Source of the DNA: Bacteroidales bacterium
GTDB lineage: Bacteria; Bacteroidota; Bacteroidia; Bacteroidales; UBA4417
Direction of reading: 5' to 3'
DNA: 64,000 bases
NCBI GenBank assembly: GCA_016707705.1
Contig: JADJHD010000004.1
Location: forward strand, 177,628-241,627
Shown in pieces: positions 37,496-47,546 of the stretch (the first letter of the stretch is position 1; every line of letters begins with the position of its first letter). The notes beneath the pieces were generated by a model. That model made no database searches. It was not told the origin of the DNA and saw nothing but the letters and a program-made list of their open reading frames with translations. A program made the position numbers and the translations under genes.

Positions 37496-39097
37496 TTAGT
37501 GAATAATTACCTTGTCATTAATGACCCTGCCATTGTAAATGATCTGGAAATAGTAGACTCCAGTTGGAGCGGCAAGCAGATTGATCTCCTGCAGCCTGAT
37601 ATTTGAGAGTTTCTCAATGATGAGTCTGCCCTGTGCATCCCAAACTTTTACGGTGTAGTCTGAATTAGCATTAAGGTAAACCTTGACCATTCCATTTGAA
37701 GGATTAGGATATATCATATGGTCAATAGTTTCCTGCTCATTAATACTGCTCAGGTAATTAACCTGGACCACCATAGAACAAGTATCTGTGTTTCCGGCTA
37801 TATCGGTTGCATACCAGACAATGGAGGTTGTACCAATCGCAAGCTGTTCACCAGCAAGTGTTTGTTCGTTGTTTATTGAATTGAAATAGTTGTCTAATGT
37901 ACAATTATCATTTACCGAAACTGGATCCAACTCATTCCCGACAATAGTATAATAGGTTTCCCCTTCATTGAGGAATACTATTCTGTCGTCCGGACAAGCA
38001 ATCTCAGGATCTGTAATATCAGCAATAAACACATTCTGATTTTGGGTGCTTGTATTTCCATTTCCATCGTCAAAGTTCCAGTGAATGACATAAGTACCCT
38101 GCTCGGTATATGTCTGCGGATCTGTGGTTGTTCCGGTGATGCTTCCCGTACAGTTATCAGTAGTTGTTGGCGCTATTGCAGTTACAGAACATTCACCAGT
38201 CAAATCAGCCAAAGTCGGAGCCACAGGAGCCGTGATATCATCTACAATCACATTCTGGTTCACATTGACAGAATTTCCATTTCCATCAGCGAAATTCCAA
38301 TGGATAATATAGCTTCCCTGCGAGTTATAGGTAAGTGGATCAGTAGTAGTTCCGGTAATGGAACCAGCGCAATTATCAGTTGTGGTTGGAGCAATCGCAG
38401 TAACAGAGCATTCACCAGTCAAATCTGCCAGAGTAGGAGCGACCGGAGCGGTGATATCATCCACAATCACATTCTGGTTCACATTCACAGAATTCCCATT
38501 TCCATCATCAAAATTCCAATGAATAATATAGCTTCCCTGCGAGTTATAGGTAAGTGGATCAGTAGTAGTTCCTGTGATGCTTCCCGCACAGTTATCAGTA
38601 GTTGTCGGAGCAATTGCAGTAACAGAGCATTCACCAGTCAAATCTGCTAGAGTTGGACTAAGAGGAGCTGTGATATCATCTACAATTACATTCTGGTTCA
38701 CATTTACAGAATTCCCATTTCCATCTGCAAAATTCCAATGGATTATATAGCTTCCCTGTGAGTTATAGGTCAGCGGATCAGTAGTTGTTCCTGTGATGCT
38801 TCCAGCACAGTTATCAGTGGTTGTCGGAGCAATTGCAGTTACTGAACATTCACCAGTCAAATCAGCCAAAGTCGGAGCGACCGGAGCAGTGATATCATCC
38901 ACAATTACATTCTGGTTCACATTCACGGAATTCCCGTTTCCATCATCAAAATTCCAATGGATTATATAGCTTCCCTGTGAGTTATAGGTCAGCGGATCAG
39001 TGGTTGTCCGGTAATGGTTCCGCACAGTTATCGTTGGGGTGGTGGGCGGGTACGAACATTCCCAGCAAATCAGCGTGGGCAGGAGCCGTGATATCAT
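37496..39097 (-). CDS. HYR-repeat giant secreted protein, C-terminal piece with T9SS sorting domain
   Basis: 533 residues in frame. It starts in garbled sequence (about 39000-39110), then has four and a half 73-residue HYR-like repeats (ITAPVAPTLADLTGECSV ... NQNVIVDD) and one divergent last repeat (ITDPEIACPDDRIVF). The final 80 residues are a T9SS type A domain (IYPNPSNGMVKVYLNANSD to TGVYYFQIIYNG). It is the 3' end of the gene that begins at 44984. The split is caused by frame breaks, not by a real start codon here. See also 39094-39495 and 39492-44984. Confidence 0.9.
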   Translation of the reverse strand: MISRLLPTLICWECSYPPTTPTITVRNHYRTTTDPLTYNSQGSYIIHWNFDDGNGNSVNVNQNVIVDDITAPVAPTLADLTGECSVTAIAPTTTDNCAGSITGTTTDPLTYNSQGSYIIHWNFADGNGNSVNVNQNVIVDDITAPLSPTLADLTGECSVTAIAPTTTDNCAGSITGTTTDPLTYNSQGSYIIHWNFDDGNGNSVNVNQNVIVDDITAPVAPTLADLTGECSVTAIAPTTTDNCAGSITGTTTDPLTYNSQGSYIIHWNFADGNGNSVNVNQNVIVDDITAPVAPTLADLTGECSVTAIAPTTTDNCTGSITGTTTDPQTYTEQGTYVIHWNFDDGNGNTSTQNQNVFIADITDPEIACPDDRIVFLNEGETYYTIVGNELDPVSVNDNCTLDNYFNSINNEQTLAGEQLAIGTTSIVWYATDIAGNTDTCSMVVQVNYLSSINEQETIDHMIYPNPSNGMVKVYLNANSDYTVKVWDAQGRLIIEKLSNIRLQEINLLAAPTGVYYFQIIYNGRVINDKVIIH

Positions 39098-42000
39098 CTA
39101 CATTCATTCTGGTTCACATTTACGGAATTTCCATTTCCATCATCAAAATTCCAATGGATAATATAGCTTCCCTGCAAGTTATAGGTCAGCGGATCAGTAG
39201 TAGTTCCGATAATGCTTCCAGCACAGTTATCGGTGGTTGTTGGAGCAATTGCAGTTACTGAACATTCACCAGTTAAATCAGCAAGAGTAGGAGCCACAGG
39301 AGCTGTGATATCATCTACAATCACATTCTGGTTCACATTCACAGAATTCCCGTTTCCATCATCAAAATTCCAATGGATAATATAGCTTCCCTGCGAGTTA
39401 TAGGTCAAAGGATCAGTCGTTGTTCCTGTGATGTTTCCCGCACAGTTATCAGTAGTTGTCGGCGCTATTGCAGTTACTGAACATTCACCTGTCAAATCAG
39501 CAAGAGTTGGAGCAGCGGAGCCGTTATATCATCAACAATTACATTCTGGTTCACATTTATGGAATTCCCATTTCCATCTGCAAAATTCCAATGGATAATA
39601 TAGCTGCCCTGCGTGTTATAGGTCAGCGGATCAGTGGTTGTGCCAGTGATGGTTCCTGAACAAATATCTGTTGTAGTTGGAGCAATTGCAGTTACTGAAC
39701 ATTCACCAGTCAGATCAGCCAAAGTCGGAGCAACCGGAGCCGTAATATCATCTACAATCACATTCTGATTCACATTAACTGAGTTTCCATTTCTATCTGA
39801 GAAATTCCAGTGGATAATGTAGGTTCCCTGTGAGTTATAGGTCAGCGGATCAGTGGTTGTGCCAGTTAAGGTTCCTGAACAAATATCTGTTGTAGTTGGA
39901 GCAATTGCAGTTACTGAACATTCACCGGTCAAATCTGATAAAGTCGGAGCAGCCGGAGCCGTAATATCATCGACAATCACATTCTGGTTTACATTCACTG
40001 AATTTCCATTGCCATCAGCGAAATTCCAATGGATTATATAGCTTCCCTGTGAGTTATAGGTCAGCGGATCAGTCGTTGTTCCTGTGATGCTGCCAGCGCA
40101 ATTATCAGTGGTTGTTGGAGCAATTGCAGTTACCGAACATTCACCAGTCAAATCTGCTAGAGTTGGACTAAGAGGAGCCGTGATATCATCTACAATTACA
40201 TTCTGGTTCACATTTACAGAATTCCCATTTCCATCTGCAAAATTCCAGTGAATAATATAGCTTCCCTGTGAGTTATAAGTTAGCGGATCGGTGGTTGTTG
40301 CAGTAACAGTTCCAGCGCAGTTATCAGTGGTTGTCGGAGCAATTGCAGTTACTGAACATTCACCAGTCAAATCAGCCAAAGTCGGAGCAGATGGAGCCGT
40401 AATATCATCAACGATTACATTCTGGTTCACATTAACGGAATTTCCATTTCCATCCGCAAAATTCCAATGGATCATATAGCTTCCCTGCAAGTTATAGGTC
40501 AGCGGATCAGTGGTTGTGCCAGTTATGGTTCCTGAACAAAAATCTGTTGTAGTAGGAGCAGTTGCAGTTACTGAACATTCACCTGTTAAATCGGCCAGAG
40601 TCGGAGTGACAGGGGCCGTGATATCATCCACAATCACATCCTGGTTCACATTGACAGAATTTCCATTTCCATCGTCAAAATTCCAATGGATAATATAGCT
40701 GCCCTGCGTGTTATAGGTCAGCGAATCAGTGGTTGTGCCAGTTATGGTTCCTGAACAAATATCTGTTGTAGTAGGAGCAATTGCAGTTACTGAACATTCA
40801 CCAGTCAAATCAGCCAAAGTCGGAGCGACCGGAGCAGTGATATCATCCACAATTACATTCTGGTTCACATTCACGGAATTTCCATTTCCATCATCAAAAT
40901 TCCAATGGATAATATAGCTTCCCTGTGAGTTATAAGTTAGCGGATCGGTGGTTGTTGCAGTAACAGTACCAGCGCAGTTATCAGTGGTTGTCGGAGCAAT
41001 TGCAGTTACTGAACATTCACCGGTCAAATCTGATAAAGTCGGAGTAGCCGGAGCCGTAATATCATCTACAATCACATTCTGGTTTACATTCACGGAATTC
41101 CCGTTTCCATCAGCAAAATTCCAATGGATCATATAGCTTCCCTGCGAGTTATAGGTCAGCGGATCAGTGGTTGTTCCTGAAACGGTTCCAGCACAGTTAT
41201 CAGTGGTTGTTGGAGCAATTGCAGTTACTGAACATTCACCAGTCAAATCAGCCAAAGTCGGAGCAGATGGAGCCGTAATATCATCGACAATCACATTCTG
41301 GTTCACATTGACAGAATTTCCGTTTCCATCAGCAAAATTCCAATGAATAATATAGCTTCCCTGTGAGGTGTAGGTCAAAGGATCAGTCGTTGTTCCTGTG
41401 ATGTTTCCCGCACAGTTATCAGTAGTTGTCGGCGCTATTGCAGTTACTGAACATTCATCTGTCAAATCAGCAAGTGTTGGAGTAGCCGGAGCCGTTATGT
41501 CATCAACGATTACATTCTGGTTTACATTCACAGAGTTCCCGTTTCCATCGGCAAAATTCCAATGGATAATATAGCTTCCCTGCGAGTTATAGGTAAGTGG
41601 ATCAGTAGTCGTTCCGGTGATGCTGCCAGCGCAGTTATCAGTGGTTGTCGGAGCAATTGCAGTTACTGAACATTCACCTGTTAAATCGGCCAGAGTTGGA
41701 GTGACAGGGGCCGTGATATCATCTACAATCACATTCTGGTTCACATTCACGGAATTTCCATTTCCATCAGCGAAATTCCAATGGATAATATAGCTTCCCA
41801 GTGAGGTGTAGGTCAAAGGATCAGTCGTTGTTCCGGTAATGGTCCCGGCACAGTTATCGGTTGTAGTTGGAGCTAAAGCAGTCACAGAGCATTCACCAGA
41901 CAAATCAGCCAAAGTCGGAGTGACCGGAGCAGTGATATCATCCACAATTACATTCTGGTTTACAATCACGGAATTTCCATTTCCATCAGCGAAATTCCAA

Positions 42001-42150
42001 TGGATAATATAGCTTCCCTGTGAGTTATAAGTTAGCGGATCGGTGGTTGTTGCAGTAACAGTACCAGCGCAGTTATCAGTGGTTGTAGGAGCAGTTGCAG
42101 TTACTGAGCAATCACCGGTCAGATCAGCCAGAACAGGAGTTTGCGGTGCG
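37990..42150 (-). repeat. About nineteen tandem 219-bp repeats (73 residues each)
   Basis: The joint NVIVDDITAP recurs every 73 residues, and landmark positions in the DNA recur every 219 bases (for example 40291, 40510, 40729 and 40948). Sequence identity between copies is very high, and the variable spots are the APxxPTL joint and the NCAG/ICSG segment. Such near-identical arrays are prone to copy-number change and to assembly error. Confidence 0.92.
39094..39495 (-). CDS. HYR-repeat giant secreted protein, middle piece
   Basis: 133 residues holding about two of the 73-residue repeats, with the same NQNVIVDDITAP joints as the flanking pieces. It has no signal or start of its own. It is out of frame with the upstream piece because of an apparent one-base loss near 39514-39517, where other repeat copies read AGCCGG and this one AGCGG. 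It is out of frame with the downstream piece because of the disordered DNA at 39000-39110. Confidence 0.85.
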   Translation of the reverse strand: MTGECSVTAIAPTTTDNCAGNITGTTTDPLTYNSQGSYIIHWNFDDGNGNSVNVNQNVIVDDITAPVAPTLADLTGECSVTAIAPTTTDNCAGSIIGTTTDPLTYNLQGSYIIHWNFDDGNGNSVNVNQNECR

Positions 42151-44984
42151 ATATTGTCAACACCAATTCCTGTGATGGTAAATGTATATGGACTTTCATC
42201 TGCATCATCACTCGAAATACTGATTAATCCATTGAACGTTCCGCAGCTGTCCGGAGTAAAAGAAACCTGAAAGCTTGCTGAACTACTCGCCGCAATTGTG
42301 CCCGGAGCATCTGCCAATAGGGAGAAACCTCTTCCGGTAACGGTAATCCCGGGATTATTTGTCAGACTTAACTCAAATGACCCGGTATTTTCAATTGAAA
42401 AAGTATGTGTTATTGATGTACCGATATTTGTTGAACCAAAATCTGTAAAGTCATTAGTTTCAGGACTAATATCACCATTAACAATCGGAATTGAGTTTCC
42501 TGAAATATTGATCTCTGGAGTCGACCATTGTGCATACAAAACAATGGAATCTGATTCCATAATTATTGTTGAACCAGTGCTATATGAGTGACCACTGCCA
42601 TCTGATTCTGTATTCCAGCCACTGAACGAAAAACCGGTTTTTTCTAAGGTTCCAGGCCCAAGTACTGTTATCGATTCACAGGGTTCATAAGGCGAATTGG
42701 GATCCAACGGGACAGCACCGCCTGTATTTCCATTTCCATTATAAGACACTGAAAAGGCAGGCAGACTGAATTTCGATATAGATTGTTTGTTTGAATTGGC
42801 TATATCATGGTATGCAACATAAGGAATTCCATTGGGGTCCAATGCCAGGATTGAGCAAGTATATGTGGAACCTGAGTTTTGGACAACTCCTATATGTACC
42901 CAATCCATACCATCATACTTCTTCACGGTTACCCTATTGCTGTTCGATTGATCATGGTAAGCTACATAAGGGATTCCATTATGAATTTTTAATGTTACGT
43001 TACTTGGACTACCTGCCGAAAACCCCGGACTTCCAACATATTCCCAGTTTGTGCCATCAAATCTCATTACAGAGGCTTTAGAACCGTTTCCAGCATCATA
43101 AAAAGCCAGATAAGGTATCCCTGAGTTCAGAGCCAGGGAAGTGTTATAAGCTGCGCCTGCCGTAAAGCCTGCATTTCCAACATTTTCCCAACTGGAGCCA
43201 ATCAATTTCTTAACAGTTGCTTTGTTTGAATTTGATTCATCCATAAAAGCTAGATAAAGCACTCCATTAGAATCTGCTGCAAGGGAAAGAGATCCGGCTC
43301 TGGCATTTGTGAATCCCGGACCGCCAACATACACCCAGCTCGTGCCATCAAATTTCATAACCGATCCAAATTGTGAGTTGCCATAATCCCTGAATGCCAT
43401 ATAGGGAGTCCCATTGATCACCGCAAGTGATGAAGAGTTTGCTGTTGCTGCTGAAAATCCCGGATTTCCAACGTACACCCAATTCGTGCCATCGAATTTC
43501 ATTACAGAGGCCCTGCTTCCATATCCATAGTCCCTGTATGAAATATAGGGAGTTGAATCCTGAAATACCATAGAGAAATCTTCTGCCGCTCCGGCAGAAA
43601 AAGTAGGAATTCCCACGTACTCCCAATTGTTGCCATTGTATTTCATCACTGATGCCTTGCCATTCACAGCTCCCTCCCCAAATAGTACATAAGGTGTTTC
43701 ATTCAGGAAAGCAATGCAGTTAGTGCCAGACCTGGCATTGGAAAATCCTGCTGTTCCAACAATTTGGCCGGATTCATAAGCTCCCTGCCACTTTGCGTAA
43801 AGTGTTATGTTGTTTGGTGGCATATTGAAGGTTGATCCGGCGTCATAGGTATCCCCACTGCCATTTGCGGCAGTATTCCATCCGTTAAATATTTTGCAAT
43901 CTCTGTCAAGAGTCCCCTGCCCCAAAGCGATAACTGCTGATCCGTAAGTGTAGCTGTTAGTATCTGACAGTACTGAGCCTGCAGTATTGCCATTTCCTGA
44001 GTAAGTAACTGAATAGTGTTCCAGCTGCCACTGAGCGTATAATTGCACATCATGAGCCGGCATGCTGAGTGTATCCCCTATTGAATAGGCTATTCCGCTT
44101 CCATTTGCCAATGTATTCCAGGCTGTAAATGCATAACCTGTTTTTGCGAGTGTTCCGGGACCAATAATGGTGACTACTTCATCCTCAATATATGGAGAAA
44201 GAATATCTGAAGGTGCCGAACCTCCTGTGTTACCATTACCTGCGTAGGTGAGATTATAGCTTGGAGGTATGCAGCTTAATCCTGTAACCCATTCTGGACT
44301 ATTGGTGGTTGTTCCGTTTGTCAGGCCGCCATAGGGAGCAAGATCATTAACAGTATTACCTGTACCTTCATCAAAATCGTAAAGAACAAAAAGTCCCGCT
44401 TCATTGCCAAACAGGCATTTTTGGTAATTGGGAAGAATGTTTTCCTGATACAATGGGATATCCCAGAATCTGAAGTTGTCCATTACAAAATTACCATTCT
44501 CGGCTAAATTGACCTGGCAGGCGCCCAGATACCAATCTGACGCCACAACAGGCAGAAAATTCCAGAGACTTATTTCATTCCAATAGACACCGTTTATATA
44601 TAAATATACCGTTGTGATATCATAGCAGACTGCAATATGCTGCCATGTGTTAAGTGGCAGCTGATAGCCCATATCTGTCCACCAAAAATCCAAATCTGTG
44701 GACTGAAGCCTGATCATTCCATTCTCATCTATAGCCATGTTGAATCCATGATTCGTAGTACTCAGGATCCTGTCATAGCCTTGATTACCTCCCTTGTATT
44801 TTATATCGAACTCAAAGGTGAAGCTGTAAAGTTCGGGCATTCCCGGAATAACCAGGTACTGCGCTGTTTCTGGTGAATCTGAGCCATTGAAATCAAGGGC
44901 AGTTCCGGTTTGAGCCTTAATGGTGTTAATGCAACTGAGTGCTAACATCAACATAAAAGCAATGCGAAGAATAGCGATTTTCAT
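39492..44984 (-). CDS. Giant secreted HYR-repeat protein, N-terminal piece
   Basis: 1830 residues. Signal peptide about 1-25 (MKIAILRIAFMLMLALSCIN). A LamG/concanavalin-like domain lies at about 28-210 (FTFEFDIKYKGGNQGYDR, YDITTVYLYINGVYWNE). Two InlB B-type repeats lie at about 238-400 (AFTAWNTLANGSGIAYSIGD). Propeller-like repeats follow at about 400-740 (SVMKFDGTNWVYVGNPGFS), a third InlB repeat at about 745-815, and a choice-of-anchor-D domain at about 820-950 (DFGSTNIGTSITHTFSIENT). The first twelve HYR-like repeats complete the piece. With the two downstream pieces the gene would encode about 2,500 residues ending in a T9SS domain. Likely a long surface adhesin. Confidence 0.92.
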   Translation of the reverse strand: MKIAILRIAFMLMLALSCINTIKAQTGTALDFNGSDSPETAQYLVIPGMPELYSFTFEFDIKYKGGNQGYDRILSTTNHGFNMAIDENGMIRLQSTDLDFWWTDMGYQLPLNTWQHIAVCYDITTVYLYINGVYWNEISLWNFLPVVASDWYLGACQVNLAENGNFVMDNFRFWDIPLYQENILPNYQKCLFGNEAGLFVLYDFDEGTGNTVNDLAPYGGLTNGTTTNSPEWVTGLSCIPPSYNLTYAGNGNTGGSAPSDILSPYIEDEVVTIIGPGTLAKTGYAFTAWNTLANGSGIAYSIGDTLSMPAHDVQLYAQWQLEHYSVTYSGNGNTAGSVLSDTNSYTYGSAVIALGQGTLDRDCKIFNGWNTAANGSGDTYDAGSTFNMPPNNITLYAKWQGAYESGQIVGTAGFSNARSGTNCIAFLNETPYVLFGEGAVNGKASVMKYNGNNWEYVGIPTFSAGAAEDFSMVFQDSTPYISYRDYGYGSRASVMKFDGTNWVYVGNPGFSAATANSSSLAVINGTPYMAFRDYGNSQFGSVMKFDGTSWVYVGGPGFTNARAGSLSLAADSNGVLYLAFMDESNSNKATVKKLIGSSWENVGNAGFTAGAAYNTSLALNSGIPYLAFYDAGNGSKASVMRFDGTNWEYVGSPGFSAGSPSNVTLKIHNGIPYVAYHDQSNSNRVTVKKYDGMDWVHIGVVQNSGSTYTCSILALDPNGIPYVAYHDIANSNKQSISKFSLPAFSVSYNGNGNTGGAVPLDPNSPYEPCESITVLGPGTLEKTGFSFSGWNTESDGSGHSYSTGSTIIMESDSIVLYAQWSTPEINISGNSIPIVNGDISPETNDFTDFGSTNIGTSITHTFSIENTGSFELSLTNNPGITVTGRGFSLLADAPGTIAASSSASFQVSFTPDSCGTFNGLISISSDDADESPYTFTITGIGVDNIAPQTPVLADLTGDCSVTATAPTTTDNCAGTVTATTTDPLTYNSQGSYIIHWNFADGNGNSVIVNQNVIVDDITAPVTPTLADLSGECSVTALAPTTTDNCAGTITGTTTDPLTYTSLGSYIIHWNFADGNGNSVNVNQNVIVDDITAPVTPTLADLTGECSVTAIAPTTTDNCAGSITGTTTDPLTYNSQGSYIIHWNFADGNGNSVNVNQNVIVDDITAPATPTLADLTDECSVTAIAPTTTDNCAGNITGTTTDPLTYTSQGSYIIHWNFADGNGNSVNVNQNVIVDDITAPSAPTLADLTGECSVTAIAPTTTDNCAGTVSGTTTDPLTYNSQGSYMIHWNFADGNGNSVNVNQNVIVDDITAPATPTLSDLTGECSVTAIAPTTTDNCAGTVTATTTDPLTYNSQGSYIIHWNFDDGNGNSVNVNQNVIVDDITAPVAPTLADLTGECSVTAIAPTTTDICSGTITGTTTDSLTYNTQGSYIIHWNFDDGNGNSVNVNQDVIVDDITAPVTPTLADLTGECSVTATAPTTTDFCSGTITGTTTDPLTYNLQGSYMIHWNFADGNGNSVNVNQNVIVDDITAPSAPTLADLTGECSVTAIAPTTTDNCAGTVTATTTDPLTYNSQGSYIIHWNFADGNGNSVNVNQNVIVDDITAPLSPTLADLTGECSVTAIAPTTTDNCAGSITGTTTDPLTYNSQGSYIIHWNFADGNGNSVNVNQNVIVDDITAPAAPTLSDLTGECSVTAIAPTTTDICSGTLTGTTTDPLTYNSQGTYIIHWNFSDRNGNSVNVNQNVIVDDITAPVAPTLADLTGECSVTAIAPTTTDICSGTITGTTTDPLTYNTQGSYIIHWNFADGNGNSINVNQNVIVDDITAPLLQLLLI

Positions 44985-45297
44985 ATTGGAGGAATTACAA
45001 TATTTAATATATGTTAATATCTTGAAGATGAAAAGGTCACTCTCCTTTCAGGACTAATATTTCAGATGAATAAACTGGCTAAATTGCAGGACAGAATTCT
45101 GATTTTCCCAACAGTACAAAAATGTCTGTTGAACTCTGTTTTGACAATAAATTTTCAACAAATAGTTTACGGGAACTACTCTCTGATCTTATTCGCAAGT
45201 AATTTGCTTAGCTCAATCCCTTAGGTTTGAGTTATACCGGGGCATTCTGAACAGCAATGGACTCAATAATATTAACGCTTCCTGTTGGTCGGTTTCG
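44985..45297. other. Gene-free stretch
   Basis: 313 AT-rich bases upstream of the HYR giant, probably containing its promoter. No TAnnTTTG element is convincing, and I see no other structure. Confidence 0.5.
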
Positions 45298-46059
45298 TCA
45301 ATTCTGAACATCCAGAAAGGCATAAAAATCCTTCTCCAAAGTGGATAAGCTCTTGCTATAGATGGTACTAAAGACATTTTCATCTTCACCGACACTCTTC
45401 CATAATTTGGCAAAGTTCTCAATTCCATGGGAAGTGATTAAATACTTAATAAATGCACCGCAAACGATGGCTTTTTCCTCATAATCATCGTTATTGTTGT
45501 CCTTTATAATTGTTGATATTTTGTATTTTTCATTTCGAAGTATAGTTCTTGCTTTTTTGTAAAAGTCAAACTTAAAAAACCTTGTTTCATCAACATAAAA
45601 TGCAAATCCTTCCTGCATTAAAAAATCATATTTCTTCGAATTCAGATAACCCCAGAAATATTGACTCATAAGATGGCCAACTTCATGTGCGCCGGTAGCA
45701 TTATTGATATTGTAGTAGGTTGACCAATATTCAGTTAATGTATGTGCATTCGAATTAACCTGGGTTTTCTGGTATTTCTCATTATCTGAATTGAATAACC
45801 AAAAGTTGATTTTTGGCAGGGTGTCTATATTGTTGATATTCATTATTTTGGCAATATGTGTAACGTTGATTTCCTGACTCTCCATGATCGGTTCGATCAA
45901 ATCATTGTTTACCTTTTTGCTAGAATAATAGATAAAATGCGGACTTTCATATTTATTCCAATACGTGGAATCTTTCAGCAGATATTCCGGTTTATTCATC
46001 TCCATTAATGAGGCCTGAAATTTTATTTGTTCACTGCAAGCACATAAGCATACAATCAT
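45298..46059 (-). CDS. Lipoprotein with gluzincin-type metallopeptidase motif
   Basis: 253 residues. A very short lipoprotein signal with a CLCAC lipobox lies at the start, so the real start may lie a few codons upstream. The zinc motif HEVGH (GAHEVGHLMSQYFWG) is followed about 20 residues later by the third-ligand candidate QEGFAFYVDE, the gluzincin arrangement. The C-terminal helices (FAKLWKSVGEDENVF) fit peptidase-MA-like proteins. Probably a membrane-anchored peptidase facing the periplasm or outside. Confidence 0.8.
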   Translation of the reverse strand: MIVCLCACSEQIKFQASLMEMNKPEYLLKDSTYWNKYESPHFIYYSSKKVNNDLIEPIMESQEINVTHIAKIMNINNIDTLPKINFWLFNSDNEKYQKTQVNSNAHTLTEYWSTYYNINNATGAHEVGHLMSQYFWGYLNSKKYDFLMQEGFAFYVDETRFFKFDFYKKARTILRNEKYKISTIIKDNNNDDYEEKAIVCGAFIKYLITSHGIENFAKLWKSVGEDENVFSTIYSKSLSTLEKDFYAFLDVQN

Positions 46060-46168
46060 GCTTAGAAAAGTGAATATCTTATCCGGAAATTATTTTTGTG
46101 TTCATGATTTTGAGAATTAGTTGTTTGTAAAACATCGACATAAAAATTTAATTGTCAATATGATACCA

Positions 46169-46798
46169 TTATTCTATTCCCTGATTCTTTTCTGAAATGC
46201 AGAAATACTGTGGAGATTTCGGTTTAATTCTGTTCAGCTTTACTGTCTTTAAAGATGCCTTTAAGAATAGTTGTTCCAATTCTGTGCTGGAAAATGAATT
46301 TAATTTGGGCGTTAAGCCTATCATGGAAGAGAGCTTCAGAACAAGGTTTAATGCCGGGGCCTCACTCATGCAAGGAGTAGCTGATAATATATAACCGCCT
46401 GGTTTTAATAGGTGGTTAATCCTTTGAAAATACATTAGTGGCTCTTCCAATAAATGGAAGATGTTAAAGGCAATCAAGGCATCAATGGATCCCTCCTTGA
46501 ATTTCTCATCAAATATCGAAGTGCACGAAAATTCAATATTCTGGATCTGGCACTCAGATGCCTTGCTTTTAGAAATTTCAAGCATCCCTGGGGATGTATC
46601 TATAGCATAGATTGTCCTGACATTCTGTGCAATTTCATTGCAGATGAGTCCGGTACCACAACCGAAATCTATAACCGTGTCATCTGCTTTGATATACCTT
46701 CTTGCCTCTTCAATAAATATCCGGTAAGCCATGTCATTACTTTCAATAGCATCATACCTGGAAGCGATTCTATCCCAAAATTTTTCAACTTTTTCCAT
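46169..46798 (-). CDS. Class I SAM-dependent methyltransferase
   Basis: 209 residues. The Rossmann core is clear: motif I VIDFGCGTGLICNEIA, then YAIDTSPGMLEISKSKA, then DALIAFNIFHLLEEP and LKPGGYILSATPCMSEAP. It belongs to the UbiE/UbiG-like group with unknown acceptor. It is the last gene of a minus-strand run with the barrel protein (11 bases apart) and the Crp/Fnr regulator. Confidence 0.9.
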   Translation of the reverse strand: MEKVEKFWDRIASRYDAIESNDMAYRIFIEEARRYIKADDTVIDFGCGTGLICNEIAQNVRTIYAIDTSPGMLEISKSKASECQIQNIEFSCTSIFDEKFKEGSIDALIAFNIFHLLEEPLMYFQRINHLLKPGGYILSATPCMSEAPALNLVLKLSSMIGLTPKLNSFSSTELEQLFLKASLKTVKLNRIKPKSPQYFCISEKNQGIE

Positions 46799-46809
46799 GA
46801 TTTCTGTTA

Positions 46810-47445
46810 TTAAAATCTGAAACCGATATAAAGATTAGGCTCAAAGAGGAAATAGTTGTTCCACTTTTGGTCTTCTGCCTGAAAAGCTTGCGGGGTATTG
46901 GTATCAACTGGCCAGTATTGGCAATGTAACTGTGGCTCCAAATAAAACCGTTCTTTGAAAAATGAGAGCTGATACCCCAGATGATAGGATGAATATAGCT
47001 TGAAGCCATTTCCAATTTTTCGGGCATTGCTGTCAATGTAAGTTTTCAATTGGGGCATAACTTCAATTGCTGCAAACAGGCCTTTCCATATCATACGCTG
47101 GTAGGTTATACCAATCCCTGATTCCCTCAGCCTGCCGGGGTAGAAATTATTCTCATCGAACTTTAATTGCTCCTTCATTGGCAAGCCCATTGGGGCAAAC
47201 ATTTTCCAGGTTGCAGCCTTTATTTCAATTCTGTCTTTTGAAGTAAGCTTGTACCCAAAATGAAATTCGTAATGATGCGTATTCGTCTTTTCTTCTCCGA
47301 AATTTAAGAAGGAATAGTAAGTGGTACTTAAGGAGAATCTCCTTTCGGTAGAAAATTCTGAATCCTTTTTTGCCTGGTTTTGACCAAACATGCTTGTAAA
47401 CAGCATGACAAATACTAATGCCATTGTACTTCTTCTAGTTTTCAT
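46810..47445 (-). CDS. Outer membrane beta-barrel protein
   Basis: 211 residues from the ATG at 47445, chosen because it gives a signal peptide (TMALVFVMLFTSMFGQNQA); the open frame reaches 47541. Amphipathic strands alternate through the chain (YHLGYQLSFFKERFYLEPQL), and the protein ends in Phe (NLYIGFRF), the usual last-strand signature recognised by BAM. No family recognised. It lies directly after the Crp/Fnr gene and before the methyltransferase. Confidence 0.8.
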   Translation of the reverse strand: MKTRRSTMALVFVMLFTSMFGQNQAKKDSEFSTERRFSLSTTYYSFLNFGEEKTNTHHYEFHFGYKLTSKDRIEIKAATWKMFAPMGLPMKEQLKFDENNFYPGRLRESGIGITYQRMIWKGLFAAIEVMPQLKTYIDSNARKIGNGFKLYSSYHLGYQLSFFKERFYLEPQLHCQYWPVDTNTPQAFQAEDQKWNNYFLFEPNLYIGFRF

Positions 47446-47546
47446 TTTGTTGTAAGTTATGTTGAACAATAATTTCAACACAAAATTACCGGGCCCTGAC
47501 TGGCCAAAACGTTGACTTAAGTTAAGAAATACAGATGGCAATATTT

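Noticed and set aside
37990..42150. Regularly spaced repeats that might suggest CRISPR
   Set aside because: The 219-bp units are contiguous and protein-coding, with no short repeat and unique spacer pattern.
42233..42245. GAACGTTCCGCAGC inside the HYR giant gene
   Set aside because: It is coding sequence of the anchor-D domain with no stem or partner box around it.
39853..42270. A series of 62-residue plus-strand open frames spaced 219 bases apart
   Set aside because: They are antisense shadows of the HYR repeats and have no independent support.
46130..46148. GTTGTTTGTAAAAC after the methyltransferase, partly matching GTTGTTTATAG near 48350
   Set aside because: Only a low-complexity 7-base match; no hairpin and no room for an attC before the next gene.
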